From: Phymatolithon calcareum
Taxonomy: Eukaryota > Rhodophyta > Florideophyceae > Hapalidiales
Assembly: GCA_977006965.1 (NCBI GenBank)
Contig: OZ345359.1
Coordinates: 1,736,001-1,800,000 of the forward strand
DNA: 64,000 nucleotides
Direction of reading: 5' to 3'
Part shown: positions 18,119 through 28,216 of the stretch, piece after piece
Position numbering within the stretch: the first letter of the stretch is position 1
How the letters are laid out: each line of letters opens with the position of its first letter
Notes under the pieces: model-generated
The model's database searches: none
The model's input: only the letters and a program-made list of their open reading frames with translations
What the model was told of the DNA's origin: nothing
Position numbers and translations under genes: made by a program

Positions 18119-19609
18119 CTACTGCGGAGGCGGTGTTCCTTCAACAAATTCGCCGTCCTCGAAATCATCACTGGATTCGTCGGGGTCGAAAAGCGCTCCA
18201 TGCGTTGGATGTGCACGGCTCTGTGATTGTGGGTCAACAAGGGGCGTTTCTGGAACCGAGTCGTCCAGAATCGAGCCATGCGAAGCACTCTTTTGAGCCG
18301 ACTGCGGCGTTTTGTTCTGCGATCCAAACAAATCCGGTCGTTTCCTGAGCGGTGACACGGAATTAGAAAGTGTCGCATTTTGAGGGTCGCGAAGTCCGAC
18401 GCCTGGCGGTTTTCTGACCGGGGTGCGCGAAATCTGTCGATGATGACGAATCTCTTCGTCAACATCCATCGATCCCGCCGGTGTATCCGATACATGAGAG
18501 GGGCCAGAGTCTGGAATAATTGGCACTGGCTCGGTGCCAGATGGAAGTGGAAGCCCCGCGGACACAGGAGAACGGAGTTGTGATCGTGGCGGAGATTGAG
18601 TTGACTGCGGTGATTGTGTCGCAGGAGGTGAGGGTGTCGGGAGAGGTGGTAGGGAATTGTGCGGCAGTGGTGGACGGGCTCTTCTCTGAGGAGCACTGCC
18701 ACGCCCTGAACCTCTGGACGGGCGCCAAGAATCGTTCGGTGGCCGTGGCGAGGTGGATGTGGGAGAGACGGTTGCCGCAGGGCGTTGTGTGAAATCGTCG
18801 ACGTGCCTCGTGGCGAACACGAATTGGGCCTCGAAATGCGGTTCTGCACCGGGACCTGCGATTTCGAGGTCGAACATAAGAGGCATGCCAGACGATTCGT
18901 ACCACATGTGCATGGGGCACTCGAAGTGATCGCAAAACTCCAGTACAGCTCGAAAGTATTTGCAGAAAATGGTCAATACAACGTCATGTTCCTTTGTAAA
19001 GCGGTGTACTTCAAACTCGCGCGCGTCGACGGTCATCTCCGTCCGCAGCATGCGGTTGCTCGCGCTCGCGGCGGCGTCATCGACGAAGCTAGCGATTCGC
19101 ATAGCGTGTGGGGATGGAGTAAATGTAATTTCGTCCAGTTTGCCGTGAAAGTTTGTCAGCATGTCGAGGAAGAAGCGTGCACGAGTTTGAAGCATGCAGG
19201 TACAGGACTCCTTAGAGAATACTGTCACCCCGAGTCGTCCTTCAAGGACAGGAACATGATATGTCTTTTTTAGACGAGTCTTTGTCGTAATGCATGTGAA
19301 TATCAGCGACGACTCATCGGGCGCACACTGCATTCGTACAGACGCGATCCCACCCGGGGAGCGAAACACGGGAAGAAGTGCGCGAGCGGGAAGTTTCAGG
19401 TCGAGCTGGGTACGCGGCAGCTTGATGCGGTCGAAGAAAGATCGGCGGAAATTGAATTGGGCGCATGTGGAATGAGAGGCGTTGAGAGTTCGCATTTGGA
19501 TCCCGTCTTCTACGCTGGCAATCATCAAGTCATCGCCGACTTTCGACGCGCTCTGGAATACACGCGCCAGTGTCTTGATTGCGGATGACTCCGACAGATC
19601 AAACTCCAT
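18119..19609 (-). CDS. RAD9: Checkpoint clamp protein RAD9
   Basis: 496 aa, start at ATG 19609. RAD9 is one of the three PCNA-like subunits of the 9-1-1 clamp, which is loaded at DNA damage and activates ATR signalling in the nucleus. The first 270 residues look like the clamp fold: MIASVEDGIQMRTLNASHST, FNFRRSFFDRI, VRMQCAPDESSLIFTC and HVDDF at the end of the second PCNA-like half. The rest (about 220 aa) is a serine and proline-rich tail with many SP/TP sites (SPRPP, QSPPRSQLRSPVS, RTPVRKPPG), as in other RAD9 proteins, where phosphorylation of the tail recruits the ATR activator TopBP1. Ends acidic (DDFEDGEFVEGTPPPQ). Only about 130 bp separate its stop from the convergent RPC5 stop. Confidence 0.9.
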   Translation of the reverse strand: MEFDLSESSAIKTLARVFQSASKVGDDLMIASVEDGIQMRTLNASHSTCAQFNFRRSFFDRIKLPRTQLDLKLPARALLPVFRSPGGIASVRMQCAPDESSLIFTCITTKTRLKKTYHVPVLEGRLGVTVFSKESCTCMLQTRARFFLDMLTNFHGKLDEITFTPSPHAMRIASFVDDAAASASNRMLRTEMTVDAREFEVHRFTKEHDVVLTIFCKYFRAVLEFCDHFECPMHMWYESSGMPLMFDLEIAGPGAEPHFEAQFVFATRHVDDFTQRPAATVSPTSTSPRPPNDSWRPSRGSGRGSAPQRRARPPLPHNSLPPLPTPSPPATQSPQSTQSPPRSQLRSPVSAGLPLPSGTEPVPIIPDSGPSHVSDTPAGSMDVDEEIRHHRQISRTPVRKPPGVGLRDPQNATLSNSVSPLRKRPDLFGSQNKTPQSAQKSASHGSILDDSVPETPLVDPQSQSRAHPTHGALFDPDESSDDFEDGEFVEGTPPPQ

Positions 19610-20399
19610 TTCGGACTTCTTTAAGTCTTGTGCTGTTCGGTTCCCAGTTCGGTATTAAATCTGGATCAACATGCAAGGCATCGTTGTACACTGGAGCATT
19701 GTCACGGCTGGCTCGTGTCCCCTCCGTGGTTGTCATCTGTAAAGCTTTTCTGCGTCATGGATCCATGAGTGACGCATTATCCAATACTGTAGCATTTGTT
19801 CGATCTACCTCTGATGATGTCCAATAGAATACTATTATGTCTAGTATATTATACTTATTTCATTGGACAATTTTATTTCCATTACCCAATACTAGTCCAT
19901 TTGTCGACCTCACGGGTAATAAAATTACTAGAAGCCATGGGACTGGGTAACGCCTCCGTCCTGTGCCATCTGGCAGTCGTCTTTACTGGAGACTTTAGAA
20001 CATCAGCAGCCGGCTGGCGTTTGATGGAGCAGGGGGGAACGGACAAGCCTATTGCTGGTTGGTGGGAGCAAGGGCCACCAAGTGTGTGTTTCAAGGTGTT
20101 TCCGAGTTTCCCAGGGAGGTTGGCAGGCTCTGAAAGGGATCTTTGTGGTTCCTGATTGGGACAGATGTACTGGCATACTGTTTGGTTTTTCTTGCGAGTG
20201 AACAAAGTAATTAACATCGATCTGCTGGCTTCCATGACGGCGTATGTGCATCGAATCACAGAACCGGGAGGCAATCACGTAGTTTCCACGACATGGCCAC
20301 CCAAGATGTGGCTATGTCTCTTCGCGGTTCCTGTTTTTTCTGAGATAAAGGAAACCATTGGTCGCGCTATTGTTTACTGGTGCCAGAATCATTAGGGGA

Positions 20400-20490
20400 T
20401 CTGGAAGCTGGGTATCGTGGGCAAGAGGACCACTTCCTCCAAATCGCTAAGCGTGCAACACGTACCGTGCATCAACAACCAGCGCAGTAT
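20400..20490 (+). pseudogene. Decayed fragment of the RPC5 gene
   Basis: GAAGCTGGGTATCGTGGGCA at 20405 and the next 80 or so bases line up with RPC5 codons at about 17425-17512 (AAGCTGGGTATCGTGGCCAA there). Both share GAGGACCACTTCC-like and GCGTGCAACAC-like blocks; overall identity is about two thirds by eye. No open frame is kept. It lies 3 kb from the parent in the same orientation, so a local duplication is likely. Confidence 0.6.
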
Positions 20491-20530
20491 AATTGTACGT
20501 CAGTGGCATTGGGGAAGTGGGGATCATCCT

Positions 20531-20583
20531 AAAGGCGAGATCCATTACATCTTCATGATGGAGATGTAATGGATCTCGCCTTT
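20531..20583. repeat. Perfect 22-bp hairpin with a 9-nt loop
   Basis: Bases 20531-20552 (AAAGGCGAGATCCATTACAT plus CT) are exactly complementary to 20562-20583. The loop is TCATGATGG. It is about 40 bp downstream of the RPC5-like fragment. Confidence 0.95.
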
Positions 20584-21914
20584 GACATGGAAAGAGGCAG
20601 CAAAGGCTTGGCAGCAGACCTTGCCTCGCTTCGTGGACCTGCACGCGCGGTGCTATGGGGGCAAAATTGGAGCTTAATGAAAAGGCAAGGAGAGTGTAAT
20701 GGTGTGCCGTGCTTGCCTTTTTCAGGAAGCTCCAACTTCGCTGGTTGCAGCGAGTTCGGCTCGCGCAGTGGCGCTGTCAAAGTGCGATTGAGAAGTCGAA
20801 GAATATAATTGCCGGAAGACAACGTAGCAGCAGACCGGCAACGCGCGGTGGAATTGTGCACGCGCGTCATACAAGAGGCCAGGAATGTCTATACGATGTG
20901 CAACCTGGCAGGCTTGTTGGCTCAGGGGAATGCATGGGACATGACCGCTGATAGGGCTTGATGAGACTTCGTGCAGTTAGCGTACAGGTTAATCTGGCAC
21001 GAGAGGCACCCGAGCAATCGAGAAGGAATCGGCCGCGGATGCTTAGTACATATGACGTGGTCGGTGCGAAAAACACACGCTCACTGCCGAAACTGCACCG
21101 AAGCGGTGCAGCACGACAACGGAAGAGCCATTTACGTCAGCGGCTTGTGAGGTAATGTGGCATATCGCGCCATGCGAAGGAAGGTGCAAACCGCTGTCAC
21201 TCGCTCCATTCGCAATCCCCGCTGCCCGTCGTTCTCCAGCCTTTCACCCTCCAGAAAACACACTATTCGGCATATTAGTACGAGGAACGAGGACACAATT
21301 GACGCGCTAGCAGCTTGAACTGCAGTCGACAAAGAGAACATGCGTTCCAAGTCCGGGGTGGCCAACACGAGTACGACAGAGCGGAGCATGCTAGAAATAG
21401 AAAGAGCATCATAACATTCGGGCCACGTTGCCTTGGGTGCTGCACTGATTTGTGAAACTCGGGGAATCTCGGAAATATGAATTTAATTGGTAAACGGAAA
21501 GTGATAGGAAATGCGCCGTGGGCCCATCAGAATCGCCCACGTATGAGATCTGACGAGGAGGATCCTAGATGTGTGGAAGATGTGGAATATCATACAAATT
21601 GAGCAATACGGTTTTTTTAGAAATTTTCACTCGTGCATATCATAACCCCGAGGATAGAAGAACAATGGAACGACTGAGTTGAGAGGTAGATTGTTTGCGG
21701 CATCGGACCGTGGGTCAATGAAATTGGGACCACCAGTTTTGGCATTGGCATACATTTCCTCACCCATCCCGATATACAGTACAGTAGGACTCGACCACTG
21801 GTATTTTTTATTGCGACTGCCACTGCCGCCGCACGAGAATAGGCCTGTTGTCACACACCTCCACTTCGCACATCGTCCTCGTCGCGACTCTCTCGCTTCT
21901 GCGGTCTCACCGCA

Positions 21915-23225
21915 ATGGACTCTCAAAGCGCGGCAAACGCGCTGACAACTTGCTCCTCGTATCAGACCTGTGTGCCGGACGCAGACGCTCAGCCGCAAGC
22001 ATCATCCGTCATCTCAAGTGTACAAGACTCCAGATCGATTGACCCTGTGAAGGAAGAGTGTACTTCATATATTTCTCCTCTTCCTCCCCCTCCTCCTCCT
22101 ACCCGAAGCCGTCCTACGAAAAGTCTGCGTTTCTACGTCGCTGCTACCGACCTTATTGAGCACGGACCTCGAAGCCGTGGTGCCTGTGCCATAATCTATA
22201 TACGAGAATCAAATTCCATTCGAGCACAACTTTCCAATGTCACCTTGAGTTCCGAAGATGGGTCTCCAGTCCGTCGTCCGCCTTCCTCGAGGTCCATGCG
22301 CGAAGCACGGACACTTGTCGGCCAGACTGAAATAGCTCGTCTTAGCGGACGCGATGTCGAATTTGCGCGTACTTTCACAATCCCGTACGAAACGCCGTGC
22401 GCACAAGTTGTGCATATTGACATGTATGGCTGTGATTGTCGCGACGCATCACGAAATTGGCTTCTAGGTGTAGCAGAGATTCCGCTCACGCAACTCTACT
22501 CCGCGCGTGGATACAAGACGGCTGTGCCAATTGCTTTTGTTCCAACCGGTGCAGAAAAGGAGCGGCATCGAAAAGGAAATGCAGGCACTTTTCAACTGGC
22601 CGTGGAGGATATAACTGTTGGACTGGACGAGTATCGGCTGGATATACAATGCGAACAGATGAAGAGGTCTAAGGCGTGGAGTTCTGGGTTGGTCAAAAGA
22701 GCGCATTATACAATTCACACTATTGCATCCAATGACGAGAACTGCGATGATTGGGTATTGTTATTCCGGTCGGATAGGGTTGAAATGGTCAAGAAGAAAC
22801 GAGACGGTGGTAGTCTGGAGTACAATTATTTCAGCAGCCGGCCACTGTTGGCGGTTCCTGGTATTATCGTCGCTGACACAGATGAGAAGGATAATGCGGA
22901 TTCTGTATTGCACAAAGTTGTCCGCAAATTGAAGAACAGACACTCTGGACAATTCTTCTCGTTGCCCAGCGGAGCCATCTCTTGTGTGTCCCCGGATAGA
23001 AGGTTGAAACTGTCTGTATATGATGATTCGTCGGCTATTGGGGGATACGACCTCATTGCCGATACACAATTCACAATATCAGAACTTCGAGCCATGAACC
23101 TTGCCGACTCAACGGAGGTGCAGGTGAATAGTAATCCTGTCGGACGCGCGACATTGAAATTCGTTGAGTGTGGCAATGAGCCAAAGTACTTCTGTTTATC
23201 GATCTGCATGCCGCACCTTAAGTAG
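21915..23225 (+). CDS. Tandem C2-domain (copine-like) protein
   Basis: 436 aa, start at ATG 21915. A low-complexity N-terminus with a proline run (LPPPPPPTR) is followed by two segments that look like C2 domains of copines. The first, about 70-200, has LRFYVAATDLIEHG, VGQTEIARLSGRDVEFAR and HIDMYGCDCRDASRNWLLGV. The second, about 235-410, has RLDIQCEQMKR, DDWVLLFRSDRVEMVKKKRD and LKLSVYDDSSAIGGYDLI. Copines bind membranes in a calcium-dependent way through such domains and then carry a von Willebrand A domain; no such domain follows here. Some aspartates of a calcium site are visible (CDCRDAS, YDDSS), but I could not verify a full set. Function inferred only at the level of membrane association. 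Confidence 0.55.
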   Translation: MDSQSAANALTTCSSYQTCVPDADAQPQASSVISSVQDSRSIDPVKEECTSYISPLPPPPPPTRSRPTKSLRFYVAATDLIEHGPRSRGACAIIYIRESNSIRAQLSNVTLSSEDGSPVRRPPSSRSMREARTLVGQTEIARLSGRDVEFARTFTIPYETPCAQVVHIDMYGCDCRDASRNWLLGVAEIPLTQLYSARGYKTAVPIAFVPTGAEKERHRKGNAGTFQLAVEDITVGLDEYRLDIQCEQMKRSKAWSSGLVKRAHYTIHTIASNDENCDDWVLLFRSDRVEMVKKKRDGGSLEYNYFSSRPLLAVPGIIVADTDEKDNADSVLHKVVRKLKNRHSGQFFSLPSGAISCVSPDRRLKLSVYDDSSAIGGYDLIADTQFTISELRAMNLADSTEVQVNSNPVGRATLKFVECGNEPKYFCLSICMPHLK

Positions 23226-23851
23226 CTACTAGGTTTGGAATGACGCCGTCCGTGTGATGTTAATTCTTCCTGGATGGCGTTTTTTCTAGCGCGCTTTACT
23301 ATGGAAGCTGTGCTTTTCGTGCGAGGTTTATCGCATCTTGTTCGAGGAGCATTGAACCTGTACTGGAAACTCGTTCCATTTCGCTTCTGTACAATATTAG
23401 TTTACACGATAGAGCCCTATCTTCAGGCGGATTCACTAATCATGTATTGTTTCGTCTTGGAATTCCCACAGACATGACGATCTTTTTTGGTTAGAGGTTA
23501 GCATATTAGTTCAAGACGTAAAATTGCTGATAGATATAAGAGCGCGCTTTGAGTTTGCGAGTCTGCACTCATTCGCGAAGTTTGGCGATGGGACACTGAC
23601 GTGTGGCAGCTGGGACACCCATAAATATTCAAAAATTCAATACTTACAGTACAAGTTTCCTGGTTAGAATTCACGTAAAGCAGGACATACATACATTGAG
23701 GGCCAACATTTCGCAATCCCGGAACATCAACCCAAACGAATTTCGTCTCTGACAACAACCTGGCCAGGTGAGCCGTCACCTAGACCAATTGTGCTCCTCG
23801 CCCACTGCGATTCCTCAGGCCACGCCAGCGTCTAGAGCAGATGAGTGGTTC
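23226..23851. other. Intergenic; no gene supported
   Basis: A 67-codon hydrophobic frame at 23274-23477 lacks any recognisable feature. The rest is presumably the 5' region of the dehydratase gene. Confidence 0.5.
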
Positions 23852-24988
23852 ATGACCACACGGGAACGAATGGGTCATTCGAATCCTGTACCAAATGGTC
23901 AACGTCATCTGTCGTCCTCGTCCGCAATGCCTTTCTCCGACGCCCACTTCTCCCCGACAGCAATGCTAATCACCGGCGGTGCAGGTTTCATCGGATCCCA
24001 TGTCGTCTCTCTTATGGTGCAGCAATTTCCAGATTGTCGGATCGTCGTGCTGGACAAACTGGACTACTGCGCTTCCCTTGCGAATCTGGCTGATGTGCTC
24101 GACAAACCTCAGGTGGTATGGTGTCGCGGCGATATCCGATCGAAATGCCTGGTTGACTATCTTTTGAAATCCAATAAGATCGACACCATCATGAATTTTG
24201 CAGCCAGCACACATGTCGACAATTCATTCCACAGCTCACTAGAATTCACTGCAAATAACGTTGTCGGAACGCATGTGCTGCTCGAATCTGCGCGCGAATA
24301 TGGCGGTATCCGCCGCTTCATCCATGTGTCTACCGATGAGGTGTACGGCGGGGACACAGACTTTGAGAACGAAGAGGCCGTCCTGTCCCCTACAAACCCA
24401 TATGCCTGCACCAAGGCCGCAGCAGAGCACATCTGTCGTGGCTACCTCAAGACGTTTGGCGTACCCATTATAATCACTCGCGGCAATAATGTTTACGGTC
24501 CGTGCCAATTCCCCGATAAGTTTATCGCGAAAACGTGCAGTCTGTTCGCCGTCGGTCGCCCGGCGTTTATTCATGGCGATGGCTCGCACAAGCGTACTTA
24601 CATATACGTGACGGATATGGCTGAAGCATTTGCGGTCATCCTTCGCTCCGGACAAGTGGGAAATGTTTACAATGTCGGCTCGGACACTGAGATGACCAAT
24701 CTCGCCGTGGTCAAGTCGTGTGCAGCGGCATTTGGATTCGACAATCCCGATAAATATATCACGTATGTCAAGGATCGTGAGATGAATGACCGGCGCTACC
24801 GCATTAACTCACGCAAGCTTCTGGACCTGGGATGGAGTGAGAAAGTATCGTGGGAGGAGGGAATCCGGAAAACGGCGATGTGGTACTCAGACGAGAAGAA
24901 TTTGAAACGGTGGCCACATTATGAGCAAGGTCTTGTTGCTCACCCAAGCCTTGAAGGGCCTCGTGGTCAAGAAGACTTTCAATTTTGA
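23852..24988 (+). CDS. TGDS-like: dTDP-glucose 4,6-dehydratase-type enzyme (TGDS/RHM N-terminal family)
   Basis: Extended short-chain dehydrogenase that converts a nucleotide-activated glucose to the 4-keto-6-deoxy sugar, the first step to rhamnose and other deoxy sugars; cytosolic. I use ATG 23852 (MTTRERMGHSN), giving 378 aa; ATG 23960 (MLITGGAGFIGSH) starts right at the conserved core and is an alternative. Seen in the sequence: NAD-binding GGAGFIGSH, LDKLDYCASLANL, FAASTHVDNSF, the active-site triad VSTDEVYG, the catalytic YACTK (YxxxK), RGNNVYGPCQFPDKFI, and the C-terminal YRINSRKLLDLGW. All key residues are present. The substrate may be UDP- or dTDP-glucose; plant RHM enzymes use UDP-glucose, and I cannot tell from sequence. 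Confidence 0.93.
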   Translation: MTTRERMGHSNPVPNGQRHLSSSSAMPFSDAHFSPTAMLITGGAGFIGSHVVSLMVQQFPDCRIVVLDKLDYCASLANLADVLDKPQVVWCRGDIRSKCLVDYLLKSNKIDTIMNFAASTHVDNSFHSSLEFTANNVVGTHVLLESAREYGGIRRFIHVSTDEVYGGDTDFENEEAVLSPTNPYACTKAAAEHICRGYLKTFGVPIIITRGNNVYGPCQFPDKFIAKTCSLFAVGRPAFIHGDGSHKRTYIYVTDMAEAFAVILRSGQVGNVYNVGSDTEMTNLAVVKSCAAAFGFDNPDKYITYVKDREMNDRRYRINSRKLLDLGWSEKVSWEEGIRKTAMWYSDEKNLKRWPHYEQGLVAHPSLEGPRGQEDFQF

Positions 24989-25424
24989 TTTTGAACAGCA
25001 AGCTTGCGTACAAGACGTTCGTTTGTGGGATGCATAATTTTTGTAAAAAGCGCTGCTCTTTCCGGAAAATTGATGGAACAATCTATCTTGGGAGCTGGCA
25101 CCTCCAATGTGTGTTGTGCGTAAGGAAATTCCCGTGGACAGTGTATGTTTTATCCGGTGCGTGGCTTTCCAAAATGAGATTGGCACGAAATTTGACTCCG
25201 AAACTTTGCAGGTGTACATGGATAAACCGATGTAAATTTGCAAGGTGGCGATTTAATAAATGTGCAAGGCATTAGTACAAAAGTGTTACAATGGATGACT
25301 ACCATCCGCACTACCAAGTTAAAGATTGCAGCAGTAACTCTTGCAAGTTAGCATTAGAAGGCGCCCACGTCAACAATGGTGACTGAAGCAGCACCACAGT
25401 TAGGATACATATATATAAATACTC
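24989..25424. other. Intergenic between convergent genes
   Basis: No gene supported. A 96-codon frame at 24985-25275 directly follows the dehydratase stop and looks random. Confidence 0.5.
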
Positions 25425-26280
25425 TCATCGGAGCATACGCACTGAAACTCGGTTCGACTTTTTCCTCATATCGTAGGAGGTACTAGAAAGCTCGCTCTTC
25501 GGCGCAGGCTTCTTGCCCTTCATTGCCATCTTTTTTCTTTCCATCTCATTCTGAACAATTTTCTGCAAAGTTACAAAAGGAGAAACGAGTAAGAGAATTG
25601 AAGATGAGAAAACGATCAATTTGGGCAAAGGAACGAAACGTAAATGGTGGGTAACATACCGTAACATCCGCTAAAGGAACACGTGTGCCAACAGAACTGG
25701 CAGGCTTTCCATGCTGTGCAAACACAGGGTTCGCGTGCGTGTACAATGGATTCGACAACTGCAGGTCGCGTGCAATGCGAGCCGGGCTCCACTTGGGAGG
25801 CGGTTGATTCTCTTGGTCATCTGGATTCGACTCAGTGTATCGCACGGCAAGTCGTGCGGCTTTACTCGGCCCAGGAAATGACGTCGGAGAAATACCAGCG
25901 GCTGGCTTCGTGACTGGTGTATCAACTCGAACCACGATGTCATCCTCGGCAGATTCGTCTTCAAATAGGAGTGATGCCAAGTCTTCAGTCGGTGTCACAA
26001 GCTTAACCATATCATCGTTATCTTCCAGCAAGAAAGATTCTTCACATTTCGAATTCGAAAGGTCTAAATGTACCTCATCATCTTCCGTTAACAAAGCTTC
26101 ATCAGATTTTGGCCAGACAAAACGTTTGTCGTCGTCTGAAGTATCGCCCAGATGCACAAAGGGCACTTCGATGCTTGTAGGGGCATGGATTTCAGTCTGA
26201 TTCGACGGAAGTGACGCTGCGCACAGAGAAATACACGAAGCATGTTCTGAAACCGGAGGCATTTTTTCACCGCTGTGCAT
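25425..26280 (-). CDS. Two-exon gene, product unknown (about 252 aa)
   Basis: I do not recognise this protein. Exon 1 is 26280-25660 (ATG 26280, MHSGEKMPPVSE). A 97-nt intron at 25659-25563 has donor GTATGT, a pyrimidine-rich 3' part and acceptor TTTGCAG. Exon 2 is 25562-25425. The join is in phase 0 and gives ...RVPLADVT followed by KIVQNEMERKKMAMKGKK. Without splicing the frame runs into intronic codons and a stop. The N-terminal two thirds are acidic and Ser/Thr-rich (DTSDDDKRFVW, LLFEDESAEDD) with KWSPARIARDLQLS, a possible proline-directed phosphosite region. The C-terminus is lysine/arginine-rich (KSNRVSVRMLR). A nuclear regulatory protein is a guess only. An upstream exon cannot be excluded. 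Confidence 0.65.
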
Positions 26281-27280
26281 TCTGGTGGATTGATCAATGA
26301 CCTCAAAGAGTTGATGTCGATTGGAAAGAGGATAAGCGTGTGAGTTGAGGCGTCTGTCTGTCGCTCCGAACTGTGTTCCGCTGCACGTCTTTATCCACCT
26401 TGCCTTGCAGTCTGGGGAAGCTGGAAAGCAGATGAGATTTCAAAATTGCAGTTGGTTTTATCAGCTGAGGAGCGGCAGGGCGGGGTTGTGGTCGATCATT
26501 CTTTCAACGGGCATCTGGCTTGCGCAGCCCCGAGAGATGAAATTCGGCAATGACGGGGCGTGTTTGAAACTCGACGTCCCGAATCTGCATTTAAAAATTT
26601 TCCGTTACACTTCAAAAATGAAAACAAAAATTTGGAAAATGACCCCAAGAACGCACACGCACTGTATCATAAATCGGTCGTTTGCATCCCAAGGTTGTAT
26701 CCCTTTTGAGATCCTAATGAAGTGCATCCAGCCCATTGTACGGATCGGCTCAAGTGAGCACTTCCTCTCTGCACAGTAACTTTACTGTCCTCTACTGTGC
26801 TTTGTTACTGTAGCATTCCATACAAGACAACCCAGACACTGTCTATTTCTGGGAACGAGAAATTTCAAAATTGTACTGTAGGTTTACTGTACAGAACAAG
26901 GGGACTGCCGCTCTTTCGGTCATGCATACATATCTCCAAAAATGTGATCCCAGGGCCGCATCACTTTCTGTGGAGCCCACTCGGACTAGTGTCTCATGAG
27001 TTCAGCTGCACTACTATATAAACTCGCTAACAAAAACCGCATGTGTTCAATCACAACCCGTCGCTATACCGACCGCATCGGTGATGGACCGCACATCGTT
27101 TCTAAATGTCAGTCAGACAATATCTTGGCTAGCAAAACCTGATTGCGAGACATGCGATAAGTGACAGCCCCGAGCAACGCGTCGGTGAAGAAAAGAATAT
27201 TATGCATCCCAGTTCCAGTAAAACCCAAACCGCGGTCCACAGCATTCATGCCACTGTTAGCCACTTCAAAAAACTTGGCG
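26281..27280. other. Intergenic; no gene supported
   Basis: Frames here have no motif I can name. A TATATAA occurs at about 27013-27020, but the only frame after it is about 30 codons long. Confidence 0.45.
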
Positions 27281-28216
27281 CTATTCATAGCCCATCCGAC
27301 GAAGCTCATCCAAGGCAAGCATGCCCAGAAGACTTGAAGGTGTATTAAAAAGGCCAACGCTAATCATCTGGCGAATGTTTCCCAGACTTTTCCCTGCCTC
27401 GATCGTTATCCATTCATCAATATCCTTATCTCTTGGATTCTTGTCTTTTTCCGAGTCCATGCATAGAAAGTAGTGAAACTTATTTCTACCTATTCAGAAA
27501 ACCGCAGAACATAACAACATAATCGCTTAGTTAGTCACATGCTCCTGAACATGCAATAAATGACCCAAGAGGGCGAGAACGCTCTATTGCATACTGTACT
27601 TATCAGCGCTGATACCATCGTGGTTCTCGCATAACCGGACAAGTTTCCCGCCTGTAAGATGCGCCTCCTCAGAAAGTTCAGCGCGTGCCGCCTCCTCCAA
27701 CGACGCATGCTTATCACTCTCAAACATCCCTGCAACGAATGACAATTGTTCCGCATTCACACCTGGACAGTACTCCCGCAGAACGGTGACGGTGCGCGCC
27801 GAGGAGTCAAAAGGGAACACAAAAACGCTTTGAAAATCGCTTCGGTCATTGCCGAGCACATCATAGCTAACTAGCTTTCCATTTGGGAATCGTATGTTTC
27901 TCTCCCATACCGTCTGATACCTTCGGAACAACTCCCGTTCAGACTCGATCCGGAAACTCGTACGTTGTGCACCAGAAATCGCTGTGGGACTGTCATCTTT
28001 CGCCGATGCCTTCTGCAACACAGCAGATCTCTCTTCTGTGTCAAACGAGCTCGACGATGCCAGTGCGCGACGTGTACCCATGCCTGAGGAAACGGCAGCC
28101 TTACTCGCAAACCGACCAGCAAGGAGGGGCGCGATACCTGCTGGGTACAGAAACGCCATTCCGTTTCGGCCCGATCTCTGTAGCAGCGGTCGCATGGCGG
28201 ATATAGCCTTCATCAT
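27281..28216 (-). CDS. Nudix hydrolase, ADP-sugar pyrophosphatase type, two exons
   Basis: Exon 1 is 28216-27595, the intron is 27594-27490 (105 nt, donor GTATGC, acceptor TGAATAG), exon 2 is 27489-27281. The split serine codon A|GT joins ISADKYS to RNKFHYFLCMDSEKDKNPRD. This gives about 276 aa ending in GLFNTPSSLLGMLALDELRRMGYE. The Nudix box is seen as GMFESDKHASLEEAARAELS followed by EEAHL, so the metal-binding EE pair is kept although the box is slightly irregular (AE in place of RE). The fold around it (FQSVFVFPFDSSARTVTVLREYCPG) fits enzymes that split ADP-ribose or ADP-glucose. The first 35 residues are basic and Ser/Ala-rich (MMKAISAMRPLLQRSGRNG), a likely plastid or mitochondrial targeting peptide. 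An ADP-glucose role near starch metabolism is inferred. Confidence 0.82.

Larger units (their letters stand above)
19610..21914. other. Gene-poor stretch with fragments and a hairpin
   Basis: Opposing frames occur at 19796-20155 (+) and 19882-20274 (-) with no motif I know. It contains an RPC5-like fragment (20400-20490) and a perfect 22-bp hairpin (20531-20583). The rest shows nothing I can support. Confidence 0.5.

Noticed and set aside
18785-19273. 162-codon plus-strand frame inside RAD9
   Set aside because: Antisense shadow of the conserved clamp domain.
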